64,000 bases of DNA from Hirsutella rhossiliensis (GCF_020360975.1 NW_025408680.1:1922001-1986000); one strand, 5' to 3'. Shown: positions 46,177 through 58,396, counted from the stretch's first letter. Numbers and translations: made by a program. The notes: generated by a model from the letters alone, not told the origin.

Positions 46177-47828
46177 TTGATCATGATGGCCTGCCGTAGA
46201 CCAGAGCTTGACCCAAAAGGAGGAAGATGCACAAGCTCTTTCCTCAAGCTACGGTCTGATGGCATAATCACTCTCCTGGTGACCCCTTCGAAGAATCCGA
46301 TAACAAAGAGATTACTGACCTCGTTGGCCGCGGTGTATTCCAATTTGAACGATACGATCAAATGAGTCATGGAAACTATAGAATCTTTCGCTCGAATGGT
46401 TCGTGAAGTCAAAGGAATCAACACTAAGCCCTACGAAAAGTCTCGACTTGTTATTCAAGGACATAACGACTTTGAGAAGACCACCCTCCTGACGCAATCT
46501 CCGACAATTCAACGCGTTAGCCAGAGACTCATCCTCGCTATTGCCCCGGACTTCTTCAAAACTACGGCATAACCTCTCCTCCGTGATATCACTCAGGCAT
46601 ACCCGCAATCCCAGACCAAGCTTTCCGGACCATTCTTACGTATTTGCCCACGGAACTACAAGGCAAATACCCTAACGGAACAATTATTCGTGTTATTAAG
46701 CCCTGTACGGTATCGCAGAAGCCGGAGTCCTTTGGTTCCGCACATATCAGCAGCATCACCTCGAAAAGCTGGATATGTCTACCTCCACCTATGACTCCTG
46801 CCTACTGATTTCGAATACTGGCCCTGACACGCTCGGTATTGTTGAATGCAAACTGATGACACCCTCATCCTTGGAACGAACAACTTTTCTACCCGTGAAG
46901 AAGAAGAGCTACAAAAGGCAGAATTTCGTTCCAAGCCCAAGACTGACATCACATACGGAACAACGGTTGACTTTAATGGTGCAAGACTGACGTTGCTGAA
47001 TAATAACCCCCTTAAGAAAGGATCCCTTTTACTTCAACAGAAGGGACAAGCAGCAAAATGACCACCATTGACCCTAAAGCAATTGATCGTCACCAGCGCT
47101 ACGTTGAGGAACGAGCGCGAGCCTCATACATTGCTTCAATTGCTCAACCGGAAGCTTCTTTCGATGTTTCAGTCGCCGCCCAAGTACAGACCCTGAGGAT
47201 AAAGATTACGCAATTTTGAACAAGCGACTGCAATGGCAAATGGATCACCAACTACGTGGCCTCACGTACAAACCAATTGATCTAGCTACTGCAAAGCTGA
47301 TGGTTTTCACCGATGGTTCTTTCGCAAACAACAAGGACTTATCCTCCCAACTAGGATTCGTCATTGCCTCGTTAACGAGACAAACCACAAAGAAAAACAG
47401 TTCGAGATTAGTGGTAACATCGTACACTGGAGTTCAACAAAGTGCAAACGTGTTACCCGTAGCGTCCTAGAATCAGAGATCTACGGTATGGCCAACGGAT
47501 TCGACATAGGCATCTCCTTGCGATGACTATGAAGATAATTACGGAACGACTCAACCTTCCTCCTATCCCTCTCATCGTCTGTACGGATTCGTACTCTCTA
47601 CGAATGCCTAGTCAAGCTCGGTACGACGAAGGAAAACGATTGATGATTGATATCATGGCCCTTCGCCAGTCATACGAGAAGAGAGAGATAACAGATATTC
47701 GTTGGATCAACGGCGCAGACAACCCAGCAGATGCAATGACGAAAGCATCACCAAACCGAGCCCTGGAACGCTTCATCGATACCAATAGTCTGACAATTCG
47801 AGTCGAAGGATACGTACAACGTTCCTAA
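46177..47828 (+). pseudogene. copia-2 reverse transcriptase-RNase H, frameshifted
   Basis: RT pieces in alternating frames: GRGVFQFERYDQMSHGNYRI (about 46,328), TIIRVIKPLYGIAEAGVLWF (about 46,680-46,735) and the metal-binding box MQTDDTLIL (QTDD in place of the usual YxDD; about 46,846). RNase H: LMVFTDGSFANNKDLSSQLG (about 47,300), then VCTDSYSLRMPSQ and IRWINGADNPADAMTKAS (about 47,695-47,750), stop at 47,826-47,828. Confidence 0.8.
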
Positions 47829-48045
47829 CCGCTCCTTATCCCTATGATCAAATGATTGCTCCTATCAGGAAGACCCCTTCACTTCTTCCCCGATATCTAC
47901 AGCTAAGAACAAGACGTCGGACCCACTTTTTCGCAATAATGACACACGCCCCTCACGGCACATTCCTTCACGGCCTTAACGCTACTATCCTTTAGACCTG
48001 TTCAAGGTGTTGCTGTGCTTCTCACAGCAAAAGAAGAGTTGCCTG

Positions 48046-48246
48046 TGTAGGAATGTATCTATCTAGTGGTGTGACCAACCATGGTTGGCACGTGACCCGT
48101 ACGGTCACGTGTGCGGCTGAGGGCAGCGTGCCCCCTTTCTCCACGCTGGCCTCTGCCTCCTTAGATAGAGAACAAGACGAATACAACATCACAGGTTAAC
48201 CCTAGTACCGTCTCATTGCAGCAGCTGCCGCAGGTGCCTACCCACA
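48046..48246 (+). repeat. copia-2 3' LTR
   Basis: 201 bp, identical to the 5' LTR except one C/T difference in CATCACAGGYTAACC. Confidence 0.93.
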
Positions 48247-48251
48247 TCTTT
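48247..48251. repeat. Target-site duplication TCTTT (right)
   Basis: Matches 42,073-42,077. Confidence 0.9.
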
Positions 48252-48435
48252 AAATAATACTAAGGCTATATTATAACTTATATCTTAAACGAATATATAC
48301 CCTTATAGGAGTAGTAGGCTTAGTACTATATTTACTATAATTATAACTTTAGTTAATAGGTTAATAGCTTAGTTAAGACTACTTATAAGGATATAAAGTT
48401 ATATTTACCTATAGGTATAGCCGACCTCTTACTCT
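48252..48435 (+). pseudogene. MULE transposase relic, 3' part
   Basis: Continues the transposase on the far side of copia-2: YILNEYIPLxExxAQYYIYY and SLVKTTYKDIKLYLPIGIAD correspond to the family's W..Y....R..S..ES.H...K.YL block. It is truncated by the copia LTR that starts at 48,436. Confidence 0.65.
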
Positions 48436-48909
48436 TATAAAGAAAGATATAAGAAGTATATATAAAATATATAAAGGTAAAAGTAAAAATAAGGGGTTAG
48501 ATAAGTAAGGTAAAGATATATAATTCTTATAAGGGTAGTAATTAAGGTAGGGGAGTAATTATTATATTACCTTAGTTATCCTTCTTTCCTCTATCTAACG
48601 CCCCTCTTTATACCTATCTAGCATCTTAATTAATAAAGAAGATCCTACTTAAAGAAGCTATTAATATCCTTTTAACTACTAAGCTTTTTACTAGTTTTTC
48701 CCTTCTTTTTTAGCCGTTACTAGTATATCCGTCTTATCTTTCGCTACCTTTATAGGAAGCTATTACTACTTTTACTTCCCCTTATACCCTTACCTTCCTC
48801 TTTATACCTCTTTTTAGCTCCTTCCTTAAAACCTATTTTTTAGCTTCCTAGGTCCCTTATACTAAGGGATATCTCTAAGAACTATAAAATTAAGCTACGC
48901 TTCGCGATA
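48436..48909 (-). repeat. copia-3 3' LTR
   Basis: 474 bp; aligns with 54,389-54,861 and with 29,436-29,918. Confidence 0.83.
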
Positions 48910-49680
48910 TACCCCCTTAGCTATAGCCTGCCCTTATAAAAAGGGTAAAGCTAAATACTTAGGCTAGTAAGCGTATAGAGGAGGTCTTAGTTTATACTTA
49001 TCCCTTACTTAAGAAATCCGGGTTTTAGCCCTAGGCTCTTTTAGACCTACTTTAAGAAAAAGGGGCCTTAAGGAGGAAATTAAGTCCTATAAGAAAGGGG
49101 GGCTTCTCTAAAGATAAGTCCCTAAAAAGGGGGCCTTTAAAAAGAATAAGTCTTAATTAAGCTAGGAGCCCTTCTTTAAGATAAGTCTTAATTCCTCTCT
49201 TTAGCTATAGACGTCTCCTTCCTCCTATATACTATTAGCTCCTCTTATAGACTCTTAAAGCGGGCTTCTAAGGATAGCTTCTCTTAAACGTCTTCTAGCT
49301 TAATTTACTATAAAAAGATAGCTAGCTTCTACTTTAATAAGGGCTTCGTAAGACTATTAGCTTTTATTAATACCGTTAGTACTTAATAGATAGAAATAAG
49401 TCCCTATTAGACTTCTTAGCGTAACTAATACTAGTAGATATTAATATATTATAGCTAGGTCGATAGCTTACTATTTTCCTTTATAAGAATCTATATAGTC
49501 TACGTATTATTATATTTTATAGCTAATAGGGACGGAATTTATAGTTATAAAGATATTAGTAGCTAGCTAAGGAAAATCGCTTCTTTTAATACTTTTAAAA
49601 GAGCTAGTAGCTTTGCCTCTATACTTAAAGTTATAATAGTAGCTTATTTTAAAGCTCTCTAAGTAATAGTTCCTCTAAAA

Positions 49681-52600
49681 AGGAATATAATATACCCTTA
49701 TAAGCTCTTTCTATCTAAGGAATTATTTATAAAGGACGAATCGCTTAAATAAAAGAAGATTTTAGTAGCTAATTTCTTTCTTTCCTACCCTCTTAGGCAT
49801 AGACTATATAATCTTATTAAATAGAGATAAAGGATTACTTAGTCTATTACTTTTTAGTACCTAGGGCTAGGATTCTAGTTATACCTAGCTAGCTAGGAGA
49901 CCGTAAAAGAGATATCCGGTCTAATAGAAATAGCTAAAAAAAGCAAGGAGCTTACCTTTTATTAATATTAGTATTTCTCTTACTCCCTAGCTTAAAAGGA
50001 CGGATTAAGTAAAAGCTCTTTATTTAATATAAGCGTAGAAGGAAGCTTCTTATTAAGGGAATTAAGGAGGAATTTATAAGCGACCTTATTAATATAGGCG
50101 TCCTAGGTAAGCTAAATAGTCTATTAGGACTTATTTTAAAGGATTTATACCCCTAAGAACTACTTTAGCTCCCTTAGCTTAGTTATCTTATACCTTTATT
50201 ATAGGCCTTATATAGCCTCCCTAGTAGTAGCTTCTTCTTCTTTTAAGTAGGCCTAGATAATATCGTCGATATAGAAAAAGACTATAATTTTACCCTTCTA
50301 TATTATACACGGTTCCTAAGGGACTTTCTTAAAGCCTAGGGCTTTAAGGGAACCTATTAAATATTATTGCTAAAGAAGGGGTAATCTTCGTAGTCTATAT
50401 AGAGCTTTCCTAAGCTATAGAACCTTTCTTAGCTATTAAAAACTAAGAGGAAGTCGTATATAAATAACTTCTTCTTTCTTAAGTAGGTAGTTAATAAAAG
50501 CGTTAACTATATCTATCTAATTAAGTTCGAGGTAGAATTCTACTACTATAGCTATAAGGGTCTAAAAAGACATCCCTACTAAGGTAGTTACCTTAGTAGG
50601 AAGATCCCTTTTTTCTTACTAGTTCCTATAAATAACTAGCTAGGCTTTATACTTTTAAAGGAAGCTATATTTATTAGTCTTATAGATAAAGACCTACTTA
50701 TAGCTAAGGACCTATTTTCCTTTTACCTTTTCTTTAAGGACCTCTTAAAAAGACCCTATCTCCTTATATAAGGCTAGGTAGTCTTTTTAAGCCTAGAAAA
50801 ACTAGTCTTTAAAGGGGTGTTTTTCTAGCTACTTTTAGTTTACTAGTATATCTAGGAGGTCTCTTTTATATACCTTCCTTACTAATAGCTATAGCTTAAA
50901 GAGCCGGCCTACTATAAATACTTCATAGGAACCGTCTTTTATAGCTATTAAATAGAAGTTAGAAAAACGATCGAAATAAGGGAGTAGTTAGTCTTCTTTT
51001 ATATCGGGCCCTATACTTTCCTTTACTTCTTAAAGTAGGGATAAAAGGCAGCTAGGTAATCCTTTAAGAGAGGTGCCTTTCCTACCCCCTTAGGGGTTAA
51101 GATAGGAAGACTAACCGAAAAAGCTACTTTTAGATCTTCTTCTTATTCCGTAAGAAGAGGCGTAGGAAGGTAAGCGTATTCTAGCTCTACCGCTTTCCTA
51201 TAGTCTCCTTCTTCGTTTAGATTATTTAATCTAATAGCTTCCTCTTCTTCTTTAAAGTTAGCGTTATCCTTAACTACTTCGACGTTAGTTTCTTTTTCTA
51301 TTTCCTTATCTAGGGCCTCTTCTTAAGACTATTAGGAAAGGGGAATTTAGATCTTCTAAATTAGCTAACGTTATAAGAGTAAGAGGGGCTATTAATCCCT
51401 CTTTCTATTAAAGAAGCTAGATTTATCGAAAATTATATCCTTAGTCGAAATAACCTTCTATAAAAAAGGAATCTAGATCTAAAAGATATTTATAGAATTA
51501 TAACTAACGAGGTAACTAATAAAGGCTCTAGGATTAAGCTTTCTTTTCTTCTTTCTTTTTAGCTATATATCGGTAGTTATAGCGTATGCCTTATAGCTAT
51601 AGGTATAAAGGTAAGCTAGCGAGGCCCTCTTCTTTATAAAGAGCTTAAGGGGGGATTTCTAGTCTATTCTTTAGTTTAGTTCCCTAAGGTCCTTAGGGTC
51701 CCTAAGGGTCCGGTTCTAAAGGTAATAGGCGGTCTTAACGACTTCCCTTTAAAGGTCGTATAGAAGCTTTATAATAAGTCTTATTATATAAAGGGTCCGG
51801 TTTTAAAAGTAATAAGCGGTCTTAACGACTTCCCTTTAAAGGTCGTATAAAAGCTTTATAATAAGTCTTATTATATAGGCCCTTTCTATTATAGTACCCC
51901 TTAATCTTTCTACCCCTCCGTTTTAGGCCTAGGTATTTAGTACTAACGGTAGCGGTAAAATGCCCTTTTTTCGAAGCTATTTTAAGATATCCTTTATAAA
52001 TAGCTCTCTATTAGACTATATCTTTTTTACCTCGTAGCTAAAGTAAGATATTATCTAGTTAACGAAGTCCTTAAGGGTAAACTAGTTATACTTACTTAGG
52101 TAGGTCCGTAAGAAATAAGGGAAAACTATCCCTAAAAAAGCGTCTATAAAAAACATTACCCTAACGAAGCTTTCCTAGTCCTTAGAGACGTCGGTCTAAT
52201 CGACCTAAATTTCCTTATACGGCTAGTCTAGCCGTATAGGCGTTTATCTAGAAATTCGTCTCTTAGTCTTTCCTTAGCTATAGTATTTATATTTAATAGT
52301 CTTTAGGCCCCTTATTTATACGCCTTATTATTAACCTAGCTTATATAAAGCTAGGGGGCCCGGGTAACTAAGTCGTGCGTGCTAAAGAAGATCGTCTCCT
52401 TAAGCTACTAAAAGAGGGTCCTTTATAGTAGACCTATTCCTCCTAGTAAGGAAAGCTAACTTCTTAAATAGTTCCTTCTTAAAGATAGGTCGGAATTCGA
52501 GAATAAATTAACCGAATTTTTCCTCGATAAGCCTAATAGTCTAATTCTTCTAGACTAGCCTTATAGGCTTAGACGTTATATCCTAGAAGATTCCTTCCTT

Positions 52601-54380
52601 TTAAAGAAGGCGGAAGGAAATTAGGCTCGTTAAAAATCGAGGGTAAAAAGCTACCCTTTTTCGTTAAAGAATTTATATAGACCCGTTAGGTAATTTTATC
52701 GTAAAATTCACCCTTCTATATCCCTCTATCTATATAGTTAATTCCCTAGTAATAAGATATTCCCTCTATACTTTCGTAAAGGACCGGAATTATAAGAGTA
52801 TATTATAGATATCGAGGGAAGTACTAGAGTTAAGGATAGCTGATTTTCGTAGGGGATAATCGGAGGGTCTTAATAGGTAGTTTTACTAATCCGTAGGGAA
52901 GATAAATACCGGATTTACTATACTAACGATTTTTCCTTAAATTTACAGCTCGAATAAAGGCAGCGGCGTTATTAGTTACTATTTCTTAGTAACTTAAATC
53001 TCGTCTATCCTTTTTTATAGTAAGGGGTCCTCCTTAAGAGACTATTATATCGTTTCTTATAGCCTCTTTAAAGGGTTATATCCTTTAGGTTAGTTTTCCT
53101 CGAAGACCTATTAGTATTATAATAACTAATAGCTTAGTAATTTATAGGCTAGGCAGCTGTTTCTTTTAGTCTTTTATTTCTTCGAGGAATCCTCGTCCTA
53201 ATCCGGAAGGTCTACTTAAAAACCTCTTCTTTTTACCCCTTATTATTAATTTTAACGAGGTTCGATTTTAACTAGTTCCCTGATTTTTCGACTAACGGAC
53301 TAAAAGGTCTATTAAGGGACTAGTTAGGCCGGACGGATTAATAGGGCCGGGGCCGGGCCCGGAGTAAGATACGAACCTAGGGCCGGGACCAGGGCAGCCG
53401 TTAAAGACGGTGTTAAGGCTCTCGAGGGAGGTAGAGCCGGAGGGGCAATAGCTATAGTAGTAGTAGCGGGAACCGTAGCAATAAGGGCTATAGCAGCTAT
53501 AGGGGTAGTAGGTCGAGCCGTCTAGGTCGAGTGCTAGCTACGAAGGAATAAGACTACTTACTATTATACTTTAGTAGCCTCTTTATTTAGTTCCTAGCTA
53601 GCTTCTTAAAAGATAGTTAAGTAACCGTTACTAATAGGCTTTATTAGCAGAGATATATCCTATAGCTACTAGCTAGAAAGAGCTTTTATAAGGAAGTATT
53701 AGTTAGCTTCCTCGAGGATTTCTTCTTACTTAGCTAGCTATAACGAAGCTAGTAAGTTCCTAGTAGAAAAGGCTCCTAGGTAGGCTATATAGGTCTTCTT
53801 AATACGGTTAGTTATATAGCCCCTTAAGGGAGCTATCGAGGTCTTAAGCTTTAAAAGCTACTACCTAAGAGTCTCTTCCTCTTAAAGAGAGATTAGCTTT
53901 ATAGTACTAATAGATTTTATTATCGCTATATATATAGTAGTTAGTAGCTTTATCTTATAGAGGTACTCCTTTCTATAACTCTTATAGTTACCTAAGGTAG
54001 TAGAAAAAGCTCTCTACTATATAGAGGTTAGCTTAGAGAAAAGGAAAGCTCCCTTTATAAATTCTATTGCCCTAGGATAAAGAGGTAGCTTAAGAGGGTC
54101 CTATATATTAAAGAAAACTAAATTATAAATAGTTTTATCTATATAAGCCTATAGCTCCTTTACCTACTTATCTTAATCTTAGGGCTCTATAAGAATCGTC
54201 TTATAGACTATAAGGGCGGTAGAAGAGTTATTTTTTAATATCGTTATAAGAGAGGGGGTAGAAAAGTTAGTTAAAAATCGGCTTTTCTAGTAAGAGGGGT
54301 AAAAGGGAGCTACGAGGGATATAAGAAAGGTGCCTTTTATAGTAGCTAAAAGTTATAGGAATTCTATTCCTCCTAAGCTT
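49681..54380 (-). pseudogene. copia-3 gag-pol relic
   Basis: In minus frames with TAG/TAA read as mutated codons: an Ala/Pro/Thr-rich stretch (about 53,560-53,370), the GAG-pre-integrase block LLxHARLSYPGPLALYKLG (about 52,400-52,340), integrase SFVRVMFFIDAFLGIVFPYF (about 52,180-52,120), YEVKKIxSNRELFIKDILKx, NGGVERLRGTIIERA and LYDLxREVVKTAYYFxNRTL (about 51,850-51,780). An 87-bp tandem duplication lies inside the last block. The RT/RNase H part (about 51,500-49,700) is too mutated for confident motif assignment. Confidence 0.75.
51704..51877. repeat. 87-bp tandem duplication in the copia-3 integrase relic
   Basis: Units 51,704-51,790 and 51,791-51,877, each starting AAGGGTCCGGTT; they differ mainly by G/A changes. 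87 is a multiple of three. Confidence 0.85.
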
Positions 54381-54388
54381 ATAACTCT

Positions 54389-54861
54389 TATAAAGAGAGA
54401 TATAAGAGGTATATAAAAGTATATAAAGGTAAAATTAAAAGTAAGGGGTCGGATAGGTAGGGTAGAGAGATTTAACTTTTACTAGGGTAGTAATTATAGT
54501 AAGGGAATAATTATTATATTACTTTAATTATCCTTCTTCCCTTTATCTAACGCCCCTCTTTATACCTATCTAGTATCTTAATTAATAAAGAAGATCCTAC
54601 TTAAAGAAGCTACTAATATCCTTTTAACTACTAAGCTTTTTACTAGTTTTCCCCCTCTTTTCTAGCTATTGCCGGTATATCTATCTTATCTTTCGCTACC
54701 TTTATAAGAAGCTATCGCTACTTTTACTTCCCCTTATACCCCTACCCTTCTCTTTATACCTCCTTTTAGCTCCTTCCTTAAAACCTGTTTTTTAGCTTCC
54801 TAGGTCCCTCGTACTAAGGGATATCTCTAAGAACTACGAAATTAAGCTATGCTTTACGATA
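54389..54861 (-). repeat. copia-3 5' LTR
   Basis: 473 bp, from TATCGTAAAG to CTTTATA in the minus orientation. Confidence 0.83.
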
Positions 54862-55679
54862 CTTATACCTTTATAATACCCTTATCTAGATAATTAAAAA
54901 TAAGGAAATCTTATACCTATAAATAGCCTTATAGTTATTATAAAGTAAGTAAAGGTATATATATAGGTACTATTTATAAGATAATATTAATAAGCTATAT
55001 AAAGCTCTTTTATATATAGCTAGCTTATATATATATATATAGGATCTAGCCCTCTATATATAACTATATAGCTTAGGCTATAGCCTAAGCCTATAACCTA
55101 TAATAGTTAAAGACTCTTATATAATACCCTCCCTTAAGTATAGCGCGGCGCTACCTTATTAATAGCTTTTATACTATTAGGCCTATACCGCTAGCTTTAC
55201 CCTACCCTTTCCTATTAATCGTACTAGCCCTACTAGCCCTATTATCCCCGCGCTTATTAGCCTAGGTAGCTAGAACCTAGCTTTATACTTATTAGCCGGC
55301 TAGCTATTTAAATAAGGGCGCAACCTATTATATACGCCCCTAGGTAGCCGGCGGCTAGCCTAGACCTACGTAAGCCTTAGGTTACCCGTCCCCTTAGCCT
55401 TAGGTAGCCTCCTCTACCTAAGGGTATATAAGGCGGTATCCCCCCCTTCTTCTTTCTCTTTCTTCTCTTCCTTCTTTAACTATAGTAATAGTAGTAATAA
55501 GTAAGTTCTACTTTACTTAAGGCGTTAGTTTATTCCTAGCTATATAGGCTGCTTTATTAATATATACTTATAGTAATAGCTATAATAGTAATAATAGCCT
55601 TAATAATAACTTTAACTAGTAAGTTCCTTACCTTATAAAGTAAGAGGCTATATTTTATTATACTAACTTCCGCGATAGA
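54862..55679. repeat. AT-rich block with promoter-like core
   Basis: RIP-type DNA. A TATATAA at 55,425-55,431 is followed by C- and CT-rich tracts (55,440-55,480), which resembles a fungal core promoter or an LTR U3/R boundary ahead of the open stretch at 55,680. No second copy was found, so I do not call an LTR. Confidence 0.35.
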
Positions 55680-56640
55680 TATATCTTACTCTCCCTCTCT
55701 TACCTCTTCTTTCTTAGAGCGTATAAAGTCGTTCGTTAACGCTATACTAACCGCGGCTAACGATAGCTCCGCCGCTACCGCCGCTCTTACCCGCGCGCTT
55801 ACTACCGCGCTTACTACCGCCGCCTATACTTCTACTATACTAGCTACCCTTACGTCGCCCTTTAAGGTAACGACGCTATCCCTACTACTACTTATAACGC
55901 CTAGCCTTTTAGCCCCTGCCTTTATTTCCGCTACCCTTATAAGTCTATAGTTAAGTAAGTATAATAAACGTTTTCTACTAACCTCTTATAGTATAAGCGC
56001 TAAGTATAGGCCGGCGCCGCCCGCTTAGCCCCTTATATACGTTATACGTTATAGGAGCTTAACTACTTTAACTAAGTCGGGCGCCGCTATAGCGGCAGCT
56101 ATTATTAGTATACGTATACTAGCCGCGCTTATAAGGCGGCGCCTCCTATCCTACTTATTACGGCGTTAGCTTAGAAGGCTAGCTTATATAGGTAGGCGCG
56201 GGGGGCTACTAAGAAGCGCCTTACCGCCGCCGCTACTATATACTATAACCTCCGCGCTCTTAAGCGGTAGGGCCTTATACCTAAGTAAGTCCTTACTCCT
56301 CCGCTCCCTTACTTCCGCCTTTAATATACCTAGCGCTAGGGACACCGCTTCTATCGCCTTATCGGCGGTCCCCTTAGCTATACTTACCTTTATTACTACT
56401 ACCGCCCTTACTACCGCCGCTAATACTAGCCGCCGCCCCTTTACCCTTAGAGCCGCCGCTGCCGCTAACTAGCTTATAGGCTTAGAGGGCCGCCTTAGCG
56501 CCTTAAAGAGCGCCGCCGCCGCTAATAAAAAGGAGGAGGCTAATAAGGATAAAAATAACGATAATAATAATAAAGGTAACGATAATAATAAGGAATAGGC
56601 CTAGGTAGTTTAAGGGCTTTACTTTATAATAAACGCTATT
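55680..56640 (+). pseudogene. Ala-rich open relic, possibly retroelement gag
   Basis: A plus frame reads for roughly 300 codons with few stops (mostly TAG/TAA) and no ATG: LERIKSFVNAILTAANDSS near the start, an Arg-rich centre and ALKSAAAANKKEEANKD then an Asn/Lys/Asp-rich tail near 56,500-56,590. CpG is frequent. The layout would suit a gag but there is no diagnostic motif. Confidence 0.35.
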
Positions 56641-58174
56641 TTTATCTTTACTTATACTATTATACTTATATTACTATAACTACCCCCTTTACTTTACTTA
56701 CTTTATAGTCTTAGCTTAAGCTACTACTAGTAGTTTATTAGTTTATTATTTTTATCTACTAGTCTATATAAGGCCTTAAACTTATCGAGGGCTATAGCTC
56801 TTATAAACTTATATATAGGTTCTTATATTAGGTCGAGGCACTTATACTACTTTATAAGGACCTCTTAGCGTTTTCCCTAGCTAACCGTCTTTTAGTATAT
56901 AGCCTATATCTCTTTAACCTTAAATTCGTTATCTCTTTCTACTTTAATAGTAAGCGGTTAAGCGTTTACTACTTCTTATCTAAGTAGCGGGTTAAAGGAA
57001 GCTTAGTAAAGGAGGTTAATATTAATCTTATTATAGACCTTTATTAAAAGATTATTAAGCTTTACTACCTATAGGCTAATAACCCTCTATACTATAAACT
57101 TTATATATAGCTAGTTTAGGTTCTTCTTTAGCCGCGCTAACCTATAGTTATAAAGGTTAAGCTATACCTTATCTCTTACTATAAACCTATCTATTAAGGC
57201 CTTAGTCTTATTAGCGTACCGCTCTTAATTTTACGCTAAGGCGGCTATCGCGGATTAATAGTATTCTATAGTTTCCTATAGCTTCTATATAAACGTAGAG
57301 GCGCGGCTATTTAATAATAAACTACTATATTACTTTACTACTATATCTATAGCGAATAGGATTAAGGAGGGCGGCTTAAAGCTATATATAGTAAAAAAGG
57401 GGGCTATTTTAATAGAGGCCTATAGTTTACTATTTAATATAAGCTAGGCCGCGGGGAGCTAGCGGTCTTAGTCTACTTAGTTATAGGCTACTACTACCTA
57501 TAAATATACCTATACTTCTTAGTTAACCCTCTTAGGTCCCTTATTAGTCTATAAGTAATAGGCTATACTAAGTAGCTATATAATTTAAAGTAGCTAGTAT
57601 AGGTACTATTAAAAGTAGCTAGTTTAGTTCGATCCTTTATTACTTCTAATAGAGGTTAGCTAGCTATATAAGCGGGCCTAGTACTATAAGAAGCGCTTTA
57701 TATAAGCTTTTATATCTATAGATAGTATTAGCTTTAGTACTATTAATTTACTAAGCTAATCCTTAATTACCTATATATAGTAGTTACTACCTTTTATAAG
57801 TAAAAGGTCTATTATAAAGTCTATCTATATATATATATAGAACCGGTTAAGTACTAGAAGCTACTTAAGTAGCCTTTTAAGCTATACCCTTTAAATCTTA
57901 GTATAGCTATAAATATTATAGTTATAGAGGAAGCGGTAAACATAGTATTATAAGTAGGGCTAGTAAAAATCCCTTATAAGACCTACTACTATACCCTACC
58001 GACCTAAGTAGTATATAATACTAAAGTTATAAATAAGCTAGACTAGCTTCCCTTAAAGCTCGTTTTATTTATCTAGCTTTAGCGGTCTATCTTTCTCCTT
58101 AGCTTTTATAGTATATAGCGCGCTTAGTACTTATAGTCTCCCCTACTAATATAAATGCCCTTATAGGTCGATAT
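56641..58174 (-). pseudogene. RIPped Ty3/gypsy integrase relic
   Basis: Minus-strand reading through stops gives an integrase core near 57,850-57,400: IDFIIDLLLIKGSNYYI, VIKDxLSKLIVLK, TSIRSNKGSN, LLSIAYYL, TNKGPKRVN, VQVYLQVVVAYNQVD and ALSRPP. The DRG... and HPQTDGQ motifs are recognisable with Asp-to-Asn and His-to-Tyr changes. The zinc-binding N-terminal part would lie toward 58,150. It is cut by the gypsy LTR at 58,175. Confidence 0.6.
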
Positions 58175-58396
58175 TGTTACGGCCAGGCACATACGAGCCT
58201 TGACGGCTATAAAGATGTATTGGCACTATGAACAAAGACTCAAAGCTAAGGAGCAAGAAAGGAAGACTAGACTACACGACCGAGCGGGCCCTTATATAGA
58301 CACGAGGTCGCGCGTGGGCACGTGATGCTGCTTGGGCACGTGACACTGGTGAGGTTCTGCGCTGGCGGCTCTACGCTGGCGCCCAGGGTCGTGACA
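58175..58396 (-). repeat. gypsy 3' LTR
   Basis: 222 bp, TGTCACGACC...GGCCGTAACA in the minus sense. Two GGGCACGTGA words on the plus strand (58,316-58,325; 58,334-58,343) lie upstream of a minus-strand TATATAAG (58,299-58,292), a promoter layout. Called an LTR from its ends and the purine tract, since the second copy is outside. Confidence 0.78.

Larger units (their letters stand above)
42078..48246 (+). mobile_element. Young Ty1/copia retrotransposon (copia-2), full length but frameshifted
   Basis: 6,169 bp, GC-normal, with 201-bp LTRs that differ at one position (C at 42,231 region versus T at the matching site in the 3' LTR) and a TCTTT duplication. It sits in the dead MULE transposase. 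Domain order gag, zinc knuckle, protease, integrase, RT, RNase H. There is no CpA depletion, so it arrived after the surrounding RIP, yet the frames are broken at six or more places. Confidence 0.93.
48436..54861 (-). mobile_element. Full-length RIPped Ty1/copia retrotransposon (copia-3)
   Basis: Direct LTRs of 473-474 bp at both ends and a minus-strand pol in copia order. It interrupts the MULE relic. In minus orientation the base after the 5' LTR reads AGAGTTATAAGCTTAGG, close to the half-iMet-tRNA primer site seen in copia-1. I could not find a convincing target duplication (ACTCT left, CTTAT right). RIP is heavy but GC-rich islands survive at about 52,900-53,560. Confidence 0.82.
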
